From positions 1-40,117 of the forward strand of contig CAIRHB010000033.1 of the NCBI GenBank assembly GCA_903878285.1: DNA of 40,117 bases, given 5' to 3'. The notes under the pieces were generated by a model. It saw only the letters and a list, made by a program, of their open reading frames with translations. It searched no databases and was not told the origin of the DNA. The translations under genes and the position numbers were made by a program. The stretch is from Candidatus Adlerbacteria bacterium. Lineage in GTDB: Bacteria; Patescibacteriota; Minisyncoccia; Phycocordibacterales; SBAW01. Within the stretch, counting starts at the first letter, position 1, and each line of letters begins with the position of its first letter. This document shows positions 34,658 to 40,117 of the stretch, one piece after another.

Positions 34658-36001
34658 TTACGCAACAAGTTCATCTGCGATTTCCAATAATCTGTTGTAT
34701 TTGACCACACGCTCGCCGCGCGCCAAAGAACCGGCTTTAAGATACGTGCAGCCCAGGCCGACCGCAATGTCGACAATCGCCGTGTCGCCGGTCTCGCCCG
34801 AGCGGTGTGACGCAAACGGCACCCAGCCCTGTGCGCGAGCAAAAAGCACGGCGTCGATGGTCTCGCTGACGGTGCCAATCTGGTTTGGCTTAATCAGCGC
34901 CGACGTTACTGCGTGTTTTTCTGCAGCAATCTGCATCCGGGCGACGTTGGTGGTGAGCAAATCATCACCCACGACGAGCGCACGGCCGTCCACTTTTTTA
35001 GCAAACTCGGCAAACGCATCCCAATCATCCTCAGCAAAGGGATCCTCCAGTGAGAAAATCGGATACTTCGTGAGCAATCCTTCGTACCATCTCGCGAGCT
35101 CGGCACTCGAAAGGGCTTGTTGAGCACTCAACACATACTTCCCTTCTTGAAAAAAACTCGACGCAGCAGCATCAATAGCGATTTTTACCTCGTCGGTGGT
35201 GTAGCCTGCGCCGATGATTGCCGCGACCAGTGCATCGAGCGCGTCCTCGTTGCTGCCGATCTTTGGAGCGAAGCCACCCTCGTCGCCAACACCTATAGAA
35301 AGTCCTCTCGCATGCAAATTGTCGCGCAGCTTCGCGATACACGCCGCCGCGACCTCAATCCGCTCTGTTGTCGTCCCCCGCTGCGGCACCAGCATAAACT
35401 CTTGGATACTCAACCCACTGTCGGCATGCTTGCCGCCGTTGAGCACGTTAAAAGATGGGGTTGGCAATGATGGCGCAATCTGCCCCAGCGATGCAAACCG
35501 CGCATCTGCTGCAATAGATTGGTTCGCGAGCGTGTTGCTGTAGCTATATAACGGGACTCCAAGTTTCCCTGTGCCAGCATCTGTCTCGGTAGCGGCTGCG
35601 CGAGCGAATGCCAAAGACACCGCCAAAATCGCGTTCGCCCCCAGCCGCGATTTGTCAGGCGTGCCGTCGAGTGCAATCAACGCTACGTCCAACGAGCGTT
35701 GATCAAACTCTTTTCCTTCTGCATCTCCACTTCCCACTTCGCCTGCATCTTTTGCACTAGCACCAGTTAGTGCACGAGCAATCTCTCCGTTGATATTCTC
35801 GACCGCGCGGCGCACGCCTTTGCCGCCAAAACGCTTCTCGCCATCGCGCAGCTCGTGCGCCTCGTTCTTGCCCGTGCTCGCCCCCGACGGCACCGACGCA
35901 ATCACCTTTGCGCCTTTGCCTGTCTCCAAAGCCACCTCGACGGTCGGCAACCCCCGCGAATCTAAAATCTCCCGCGCCTCCACCTTCGCAATCGTCGTCA
36001 T
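34658..36001 (-). CDS. eno: Enolase
   Basis: Dehydrates 2-phosphoglycerate to PEP. 447 residues, slightly longer than usual because of an Ala/Gly/Glu-rich insertion near 85-105 (AKDAGEVGSGDAEGKE). Signature elements are all present: VPSGASTGKNEAHEL, NVLNGGKHAD, IGVGDEGGFAPK, SLEDPFAEDDWD, VVGDDLLTTN, LIKPNQIGT and SHRSGETGD. Promoter TATACT at 36012-36017 lies 10 bases before the ATG, with TGC in front of it as in extended -10 sites and TTGCAA further up. First gene of the run eno-pyk-gpm-dehydrogenase. Confidence 0.97.
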   Translation of the reverse strand: MTTIAKVEAREILDSRGLPTVEVALETGKGAKVIASVPSGASTGKNEAHELRDGEKRFGGKGVRRAVENINGEIARALTGASAKDAGEVGSGDAEGKEFDQRSLDVALIALDGTPDKSRLGANAILAVSLAFARAAATETDAGTGKLGVPLYSYSNTLANQSIAADARFASLGQIAPSLPTPSFNVLNGGKHADSGLSIQEFMLVPQRGTTTERIEVAAACIAKLRDNLHARGLSIGVGDEGGFAPKIGSNEDALDALVAAIIGAGYTTDEVKIAIDAAASSFFQEGKYVLSAQQALSSAELARWYEGLLTKYPIFSLEDPFAEDDWDAFAEFAKKVDGRALVVGDDLLTTNVARMQIAAEKHAVTSALIKPNQIGTVSETIDAVLFARAQGWVPFASHRSGETGDTAIVDIAVGLGCTYLKAGSLARGERVVKYNRLLEIADELVA

Positions 36002-36011
36002 GTTGCTGTGC

Positions 36012-36017
36012 AGTATA
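36012..36017 (-). promoter_or_regulatory. Promoter of the glycolytic gene run
   Basis: TATACT (minus) preceded by TGC (extended -10 form), ten bases before the eno ATG; TTGCAA lies 19 bases upstream as a possible -35. It follows the terminator at 36063-36087. Confidence 0.6.
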
Positions 36018-36062
36018 GCACGTTATAAAAATGGTCTTGCAAAATAAGCACATATAAAAGTC

Positions 36063-36087
36063 AAAATCGAGGCGAGACCTCGATTTT
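36063..36087 (-). terminator. Terminator after the 36089 gene
   Basis: AAAATCGAGG, loop CGAGA, CCTCGATTTT, a perfect 10-bp stem two bases beyond the stop codon at 36089, with T-rich ends on the minus strand. Confidence 0.8.
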
Positions 36088-36088
36088 A

Positions 36089-37360
36089 TTACTGATACTG
36101 AATAAACAGCGGTTGGGGTTTGAGGTGGAGGATTTCGGTGGTGGTGAGCATGCGGGTCGAGGGCGGGCGGATGTCGTTTTTGTAAAAGAGTTTAAAGCCA
36201 GTGAACTGTACTGGCGCGCTTGCGATAAACGCCTGGTACGTCCCCTGCTTGCGCGTCGGCGATCCCCAACCGTCCATATCCATCACCACCTCTACCTCGG
36301 GCAACGGTGTAATCGCTGATGCATGGGTCACCATCGGCTGCGTAAAGCGATGCACCACCAATATTTTTGGCGGCAGATTGTTTTTCTGCACCAACCCTGC
36401 CAAGTACTTTGCCGCCCAGTTGATGTCCGAGGCGTCGAGCGTACCAATCACCGTGCCGGGCTTTTTGCCCGAGGTCTGCATCGCGAACTCTGGATCGAGC
36501 GCAAGGTGCACATTAGGCATACTCAAGTATTTCTCCAGCAGCGGTACTTCTGTTTGTACACTGCTGAGCCCCACCTGTACATCAAGTATCACGATGCCAT
36601 GCACCTGCGCCGCCATCGAAAGCGCTTGGTCGATCTGGCTATCCGGCATGCGCAAACGATACTTGCCATCTTTTCCTGCGCTCCCCTGCGCAGTGACCGC
36701 GATATAATCTATCGCAAGCACCACAGGGGTTGATGGATCGGCCGCCTGCCACTGTTGACCCGCCGCCTGCAGCCGTGCAAGTGCCTCCGCTGGCGGATAC
36801 TGACCGAGCACGCCCATCCCTTTTGAATAAAAGTTGCCGTAGTAGGCGACAATGCGATTAAACGGCAAGAGCGCCCCGCCAAGCGGATACGGCGCGCCCG
36901 CGGCTGGCCAGATTGATTTCTGCGGCTTGGCAACAACAATCTTCTTCGTTGCTGTTTTTGCTTTTGTTGACGTGGCACTGGTCGTGACAATAGTGGTCGT
37001 TGTGGTCGCCACTGGCGCAGTCGCGACTGCCCACGGGATACCGAGTGTGCTAAACCCCGCTGCCATGCTCGCACTCATATCAAATGTCGGCACTGTTGTT
37101 GTTGCAAACGCCACCTGCCATAATTTTATATCGTATGCAGCACGATTAAGTGTCGAAGTTGTAGTAGTAGCAATCGAATCCGCCATCGTAGCGGATGAGC
37201 TCGCCATGCCCGAGAGCGCCACCGCGGCGGCGTCATACCTGATCGGTCGCAGGTTCGAAAACAAAATCACGTACACAAACACCACAGCAACCAACACACC
37301 CGCGCCCACCTGCGCAGCGAGTATCGCCGTGGTATGTTGTGCGGCCGTGTGTTTTATCAT
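36089..37360 (-). CDS. Secreted or membrane-anchored protein, possible barrel glycosidase fold
   Basis: 423 residues from MIKHTAAQHTTA. N-terminal membrane helix (VGAGVLVAVVFVYVILF), a Thr/Ser/Ala-rich linker with TATTTTTIV runs to about 170, then a globular domain. Its strand-like segments end in acidic residues: VVLAIDYIA, GIVILDVQVG, VHLALDPEFAM, ILVVHRFTQ, VEVVMDMDGWG. That pattern is what a TIM-barrel glycoside hydrolase would show, with DPEF and DMDGWG as candidate catalytic sites, but no known family is recognised. Its ATG overlaps the upstream gene by ATGA. The much longer frame to 37669 overlaps that gene and is rejected. Confidence 0.6.
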   Translation of the reverse strand: MIKHTAAQHTTAILAAQVGAGVLVAVVFVYVILFSNLRPIRYDAAAVALSGMASSSATMADSIATTTTSTLNRAAYDIKLWQVAFATTTVPTFDMSASMAAGFSTLGIPWAVATAPVATTTTTIVTTSATSTKAKTATKKIVVAKPQKSIWPAAGAPYPLGGALLPFNRIVAYYGNFYSKGMGVLGQYPPAEALARLQAAGQQWQAADPSTPVVLAIDYIAVTAQGSAGKDGKYRLRMPDSQIDQALSMAAQVHGIVILDVQVGLSSVQTEVPLLEKYLSMPNVHLALDPEFAMQTSGKKPGTVIGTLDASDINWAAKYLAGLVQKNNLPPKILVVHRFTQPMVTHASAITPLPEVEVVMDMDGWGSPTRKQGTYQAFIASAPVQFTGFKLFYKNDIRPPSTRMLTTTEILHLKPQPLFIQYQ

Positions 37361-37782
37361 GCAGCGGTATGATGCTTCTCCTCTAACTTTTCGATATGTT
37401 CGAGCTCGGCGTCGATTTTGTCGATCTTGTTGAGTATATACTCGGTGGTCGCCTTTTCCGAGTGTACCTCGCGCTCGGTCTGCTCGGCAATGTGCTCCTC
37501 TTTCTCGACCAGTTTTTCCTCGCCGGATACATCCGCCAAGATCAACCGATCGCCCAAAAAGACTGATATCAAAAGCCCTGTGATAGTAAGGAGGACGGCG
37601 CCCGCGAGCACCGCGAGCGGCCCCCATAGGAGTGGCGTGAGTGACGCCGTTTCCCATACTCCCTTCCAAAACAGGACCACGCCCACACCCCCAACGAGCG
37701 CGTACGCCACCGGCCGCTTGGTGAGCCAGCCGCGTATCCGATCATCCCCTTTCCGAAAAAACCGCACCACACGTCGCAACAT
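37357..37782 (-). CDS. Two-helix membrane protein with C-terminal coiled coil
   Basis: 141 residues. A basic N-terminus (RRVVRFFRKGDDRIRGWLTKR) precedes two transmembrane helices (about 28-45 and 50-75), then a charged coiled coil (EEKLVEKEEHIAEQTEREVH ... IEKLEEKHHT) in the cytosol. No family is recognised. It begins the operon with the 36089 protein, joined by a 4-base ATGA overlap, so the two probably function together, perhaps as a membrane scaffold for the secreted barrel-like protein; this is inference. Confidence 0.65.
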   Translation of the reverse strand: MLRRVVRFFRKGDDRIRGWLTKRPVAYALVGGVGVVLFWKGVWETASLTPLLWGPLAVLAGAVLLTITGLLISVFLGDRLILADVSGEEKLVEKEEHIAEQTEREVHSEKATTEYILNKIDKIDAELEHIEKLEEKHHTAA

Positions 37783-37815
37783 GCTGCGTATTGTAGCATG
37801 GAATAGTGCAGTGCT

Positions 37816-38202
37816 TTATTTCCCCTCTATAGATTGTACGGACGATGCAACATATCGCTTTTTCTGCACCCACTGTTTTGTCGTCAAATCGTATTCTGCT
37901 AAATCTTCGCCCCAGTAGTAATCTGGGTAAAACGAATGGATGCGCATTGTTGCCGATGTGTTGCGTCCAAAATCACCACCTCTTTGAAATGTGCATAGAA
38001 AGGTCTTTCCTTGTTCATCCACTCCCGTAACCTCTAGCAATGAATGTATCCCTTGCTCATCAATAATTTCTCGCTCGACCTTTGGATTTTTGCAGAACTT
38101 CTCCAGCTCAGAAAGTATTTCAGCCCGCGACGGAGCATATTCCCAAATCGCCACCTCCTTTTTACCCGTCGGCTCCCTTCGCGGTGGTTTTTCCATAGAC
38201 AT
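37816..38202 (-). CDS. Uncharacterised small soluble protein
   Basis: 128 residues from MSMEKPPRRE. No signal or membrane helix. The sequence has an acidic/basic helix (SRAEILSELEKFCKNPKVER) followed by beta-like segments (IHSLLEVTGVDEQGKTFLCTF, TMRIHSFYPDYYWGEDLAEYD) and ends with KRYVASSVQSIEGK. Start at 38202 is supported by TATACT (38209-38214) six bases upstream. It is transcribed away from the mazF-like gene. No evidence that it is an antitoxin. Function unknown. Confidence 0.6.
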   Translation of the reverse strand: MSMEKPPRREPTGKKEVAIWEYAPSRAEILSELEKFCKNPKVEREIIDEQGIHSLLEVTGVDEQGKTFLCTFQRGGDFGRNTSATMRIHSFYPDYYWGEDLAEYDLTTKQWVQKKRYVASSVQSIEGK

Positions 38203-38208
38203 AGCCCA

Positions 38209-38214
38209 AGTATA
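38209..38214 (-). promoter_or_regulatory. -10 box of the 37816 gene
   Basis: TATACT (minus) ending six bases before the ATG at 38202. Confidence 0.65.
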
Positions 38215-38261
38215 CCGCATGTGCGGATGTACGCAGTTAGCAAGGCGTGTCTTACTCTTAC

Positions 38262-38290
38262 TTAGATATACCCCAGCCGGGTAAAGAGCG
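38262..38290. repeat. 29-bp direct repeat, left copy (Nudix-end fragment)
   Basis: TTAGATATACCCCAGCCGGG continues to base 38290 and matches 39171-39199 at 28 of 29 bases. The right copy is the last nine codons plus stop of the Nudix gene, so this left copy is a fragment of that gene's end, lying immediately before the mazF-like promoter. The two copies bracket a 909-bp unit. Confidence 0.8.
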
Positions 38291-38293
38291 CGC

Positions 38294-38299
38294 TATACT
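38294..38299 (+). promoter_or_regulatory. -10 box of the mazF-like gene
   Basis: TATACT (+) ending six bases before the ATG at 38306, immediately after the left direct repeat. Confidence 0.65.
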
Positions 38300-38305
38300 A
38301 TTTTC

Positions 38306-38692
38306 ATGTTGAAGCAGTTTTTGCAATGGATTCGACTCAAGCAGGTGCTGCACGAGAGCACCTACAAACCACCGCTGTTTAAAGAGGGCGAGATTTGGTG
38401 GTGCTCGATGGGAGAAAATATCGGCATTGAGACAAACGGCAAAGGCGAACGCTTTACTCGACCCGTGTATATTCTGCGTAAGTACGATAAATACACCTTT
38501 CTCGGGTTACCACTCACCACCAAAGGAAAAGTGGGTACCTGGTACTGCCCGATTGAGTTTAACGACAAAAAACAGACCATCGTGCTCGCTCAAGGTAGAA
38601 CATTTGATTATCGTCGACTCAAAAACCAAATGGGACATCTTGGTATACAAGACCGAGAAAAAATATGGAATGCGTACCGCGCACTGCACTAA
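38306..38692 (+). CDS. MazF/PemK-family toxin, no antitoxin beside it
   Basis: 128 residues. After an amphipathic start comes the MazF/PemK core: FKEGEIWWCSMGENIGIET, a basic strand ERFTRPVYILRKYD, FLGLPLTTKGK, WYCPIEFND and the C-terminal ILAQGRTFDYRRLKNQMGHL segment, related to the usual S-Q-x-R-x-x-D-x-x-RL. The family cleaves mRNA at short motifs. Conventional antitoxin genes (MazE/PemI-like) precede the toxin; none is found here, the upstream 15 bases being only promoter. It lies inside the repeat-bounded segment. The divergence in the SQxR region (AQGR) may mean altered activity. Confidence 0.75.
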   Translation: MLKQFLQWIRLKQVLHESTYKPPLFKEGEIWWCSMGENIGIETNGKGERFTRPVYILRKYDKYTFLGLPLTTKGKVGTWYCPIEFNDKKQTIVLAQGRTFDYRRLKNQMGHLGIQDREKIWNAYRALH

Positions 38693-38741
38693 AAACATAG
38701 AACCCCCGCACATCGCGGGGGGCGTGGGTTTCCCCAAATAC
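38690..38741 (-). ncRNA. Possible short antisense RNA to the mazF-like 3' end
   Basis: On the minus strand a TATACT box (38748-38753) with TTGTTG 18 bases further up would start transcription near 38741. The product of about 50 bases contains GGG-GAAA-CCC and ends in a GC-rich hairpin (38703-38721: CCCCCGC, five-base loop, GCGGGGG) followed by TTCTATGTTTTT, a good terminator. It would converge on the mazF-like gene and overlap its stop. This is only a prediction. Confidence 0.35.
38703..38721. terminator. GC-rich hairpin between mazF-like gene and the tRNA-like region
   Basis: CCCCCGC (38703-38709), loop ACATC, GCGGGGG (38715-38721), 11 bases after the mazF-like stop. The T-run is better on the minus strand side, but it probably also ends the rightward mazF-like transcript. 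Confidence 0.6.
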
Positions 38742-38890
38742 TCCTCTAGTATAGCACGACCACGTGCTGTGCAACAAGTACTCACACTCCACCGCCAAAC
38801 CGCGCGGGGCGCAATCTTGACCAAGCGGTCGATATCTTCTCGCGTCTCTTATCCCCAGAGATTTGTGTATCGCGGGTTGGCAGGGGCGAG

Positions 38891-38896
38891 TATAAT
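38891..38896 (+). promoter_or_regulatory. Consensus -10 box before the tRNA-like hairpin
   Basis: TATAAT, a perfect consensus, on the + strand about 40 bases before the leader helix at 38937. The -35 match is weak. The rest of 38722-38936 holds no gene that can be supported. Confidence 0.45.
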
Positions 38897-38936
38897 CACC
38901 ACAGGTAAGAGTGCGTGGCAATTTTTGTCCAACTAG

Positions 38937-39033
38937 GGAGAATACAGCGCGGGCGTAGCATATGTTGGAAATGCAATGCCCGTAGCAAGGTTTTGATGAC
39001 GGTTCGAATCCGTCCGCCCGCTCTGTATTCTCC
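38937..39033 (+). ncRNA. tRNA-shaped element (tRNA-Gly-like, 38949-39022) with a leader-trailer helix
   Basis: The body has acceptor GCGGGCG/CGCCCGC, D-arm GCAT/ATGC with a nine-base loop, and T-arm GACGG-TTCGAAT-CCGTC with a perfect T-loop; acceptor and T-arm resemble tRNA-Gly. The anticodon arm, however, does not form: ATGCC faces AGGTT, and the loop CGTAGCA lacks U33. After the discriminator T the sequence is CTG, not CCA. GGAGAATACAG (38937-38947) and CTGTATTCTCC (39023-39033) pair, extending the acceptor helix to about 18 bp with one mismatch. CGTAGCA occurs twice. It is either a degenerate tRNA or a tRNA mimic with another role. Confidence 0.6.
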
Positions 39034-39170
39034 TTAAATGAACAACTCTCGTATAATAATACTGCTGTTTTTCAACACTTTCGTTTTTGTTGTTTAGCTA
39101 TGTCTAGTGTCAGTGTATTACATACTCGGCGGTGTGTATATGGTAGATGTCCACATCCTCCATCTAGGTT
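39034..39170. other. A/T-rich spacer within the repeat-bounded segment
   Basis: 137 bases between the tRNA-like hairpin and the Nudix gene end. It contains a possible -10 (TATAAT at 39052-39057) and a T-rich stretch, but no open frame or hairpin strong enough to call. Confidence 0.4.
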
Positions 39171-39199
39171 TTAGATATACCCCAACCGGGTAAAGAGCG
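39171..39199. repeat. 29-bp direct repeat, right copy (3' end of Nudix gene)
   Basis: Same sequence as 38262-38290 with one difference (A for G). It forms the end of the Nudix gene (residues FTRLGYI and stop). Confidence 0.8.
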
Positions 39200-39629
39200 A
39201 GACGGAGGGCGGGGTGAGTTTGAGGTCGCGCAGCTCGGGCAAAGGAGACCAGCGGTACTCGCTAAACTCGCTCGGGTCGAGCGTGATTGCTACGTCGCTT
39301 GCAGGTTTGTCGAGCACTACTTTGTAGATTTTGAACTGCATTTTTGCCAACACACGCTCGCCCGTGTCCTTGAGTGTTTTTTCCGACTCGCCGCGACCGA
39401 CGTCGTCCACAAGTGTTATGTCGAACGGAGAAATGTCGATACCGAGCTCCTCGTTAACCTCGCGCACCAGCGCCTCTACAGGGTCCTCGCCCTGCTCGAT
39501 GCCGCCACCAGGGATATGCCAGCAGTCGAGATACACGCCGCCCTTGTTTGGATCTTTCATCGCTTGAAACAACTTCCCATCACTCGAAAAAATCAGTGCC
39601 GACACAATCTCCCGCTCGATGGTTCTCAT
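39171..39629 (-). CDS. Nudix hydrolase
   Basis: 152 residues from MRTIEREIVS. The Nudix box G-x5-E-x7-REVNEELGI is complete in GGGIEQGEDPVEALVREVNEELGI read in two parts, and VYLDCWHIPGGG precedes it. The C-terminal region (EFSEYRWSPLPELRDL) is typical of MutT-like NTP/ADP-sugar hydrolases; the substrate is not predictable. Start at 39629 is chosen because TATAAT (39637-39642) ends seven bases before it; a longer frame to 39677 lacks support. Its last 29 bases are duplicated at 38262, suggesting an insertion at this gene's 3' end. Confidence 0.9.
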   Translation of the reverse strand: MRTIEREIVSALIFSSDGKLFQAMKDPNKGGVYLDCWHIPGGGIEQGEDPVEALVREVNEELGIDISPFDITLVDDVGRGESEKTLKDTGERVLAKMQFKIYKVVLDKPASDVAITLDPSEFSEYRWSPLPELRDLKLTPPSVSLFTRLGYI

Positions 39630-39636
39630 GTTTGAA

Positions 39637-39642
39637 ATTATA
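39637..39642 (-). promoter_or_regulatory. -10 box of the Nudix gene
   Basis: TATAAT (minus), consensus, seven bases before the ATG at 39629. Confidence 0.6.
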
Positions 39643-39708
39643 TCACAGAGATATACGCGGCCGCTTGCACAAACCAAGTGTTGGGTTTATTATATGTACA
39701 TCACCACG

Positions 39709-39751
39709 AAAAAGACCCTTGCGCGGGTTGGTCTGCGCCGGGGGCTTTTTT
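39709..39751. terminator. Bidirectional terminator before the NYN fragment
   Basis: AAAAAG (39709-39714) with CTTTTT (39745-39750), enclosing CCC/GGG and GCGC/GCGC pairs. It overlaps the NYN stop codon and has T-runs in both directions. Confidence 0.6.
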
Positions 39752-39986
39752 ATTTCTGGGGACGGGATTTTCGCTCCAAAATAGACCGTTGTTCTTGTAT
39801 ATAGGCGATGCGTGCACCTGTTTTCTTTAACAACACCGAGCACTTTTCTGCTGGACTGGGAGACAAGATAACCTCAAGCCGACCCCGACTTTGCAAGAGT
39901 GTCACCAATGGAGCATAATCGCCATCACTCGCCACAAGCACCGCTTTCTCCAAACGACCTTCATAAAAATCCTGTGCCCGTGAATC
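39750..39986 (-). pseudogene. C-terminal fragment of a NYN-domain (LabA/DUF88-like) protein
   Basis: The frame open from 39986 to the stop at 39750 (79 codons) contains AQDFYEGRLEKAVLVASDGD and continues YAPLVTLLQSRG, LEVILSPSPAEKCSVLLKKT and GARIAYIQEQRSIL. This is the second half of the NYN PIN-like RNase fold (SDGD acidic motif). The N-terminal half with the first catalytic Asp is not found: in this frame a stop codon (39987-39989) precedes it, and the other frames up to 40117 give no NYN homology. It is therefore a truncated or frameshifted gene, though a TTG at 39953 could start a 67-residue peptide. Confidence 0.6.
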
Positions 39987-40117
39987 TCAAAACTCCTCCA
40001 CTGTTCATTACAGCCACCAAACGCAAAAAGAGCACGTACAATAGAGTCAGTTACAAGCTAGCTCTTTTGCACTATGCCCTTGTTGCACACTCATCATATC
40101 GTCGATTTGTATTGCTG
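39987..40117. other. Window end, no gene called
   Basis: Minus-strand frames here contain stops. One reads DSIVRALFAFGG in a short open stretch. It may be the damaged N-terminal part of the NYN gene or an unrelated sequence; nothing can be supported. Confidence 0.3.

Noticed and set aside
37816-38202. Antitoxin partner for the mazF-like gene
   Set aside because: It is divergently transcribed, larger than typical MazE/PemI, has no DNA-binding motif, and sits outside the direct-repeat unit.
38949-39022. Functional tRNA-Gly
   Set aside because: The anticodon stem cannot pair, position 33 is not U, the anticodon is undefined and CCA is not encoded; it is kept as a tRNA-like element instead.

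Overview
The window looks like a chromosomal piece from a Patescibacteria (Candidate Phyla Radiation) bacterium, most likely Paceibacteria/Parcubacteria. The reasons are mixed: very compact housekeeping genes (a PheT without its EMAP-II-like domain, a 250-residue PheS, a pyruvate kinase cut down to its catalytic barrel), a CPR-style pseudopilin cluster, very large Cys/Thr/Ser-rich Ig-like surface proteins, and small membrane proteins with no recognisable relatives. The genetic code looks standard, with UGA, UAA and UAG all used as stops. The lineage is inferred from gene content only.

Layout. 1-2290: end of a possible transposase, a tiny hydrophobic ORF, pheT. 2357-3109: pheS. 3161-5065 (+): a processive-type membrane glycosyltransferase and a membrane-anchored CxxC thioredoxin-like protein. 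5075-10598 (-): tRNA-Thr, a small membrane protein, tsf, rpsB, prfA, rpmE, a coiled-coil/lytic transglycosylase and a secreted DUF5666 protein. 10760-11329 (+): a YbaK-type deacylase. 11388-16477 (-): initiator tRNA, a membrane HEPN protein, gatA, gatC, an orphan ClpX-type zinc finger and ligA. 16507-21917 (-): type IV pilus cluster (four minor pseudopilins, prepilin peptidase, three major-type pilins). 22021-22139: a strongly foldable intergenic element. 22444-33096 (-): an NRAMP-like metal transporter, four secreted surface proteins and a D-2-hydroxyacid dehydrogenase. 33119-36001 (-): phosphoglycerate mutase, pyruvate kinase and enolase. 36089-38202 (-): three poorly known proteins. 38262-39199: a segment bounded by 29-bp direct repeats that holds a solitary MazF-like toxin and a tRNA-shaped hairpin. 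39171-39986: a Nudix hydrolase and a broken NYN-domain gene.

How the genes fit together. Lower glycolysis (phosphoglycerate mutase, enolase, pyruvate kinase) and a lactate-type dehydrogenase lie head to tail and run by a 4-nt ATGA overlap into the surface-protein genes, which suggests that fermentation and cell-surface production share transcripts. The pilus cluster and surface proteins form a large cell-envelope island of the kind used by episymbiotic bacteria to contact a host.

The most striking general signal is promoter placement. In at least nine genes a TANNNT -10 box ends exactly six bases before the chosen start codon, so the predicted +1 is the A of ATG and the mRNAs would be leaderless; Shine-Dalgarno motifs are rare. 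Other notable points are near-perfect palindromes inserted in genes, an initiator tRNA with paired changes at 18 and 55, a LigA with half its zinc ligands gone, and the repeat-bounded mazF/tRNA-like segment.
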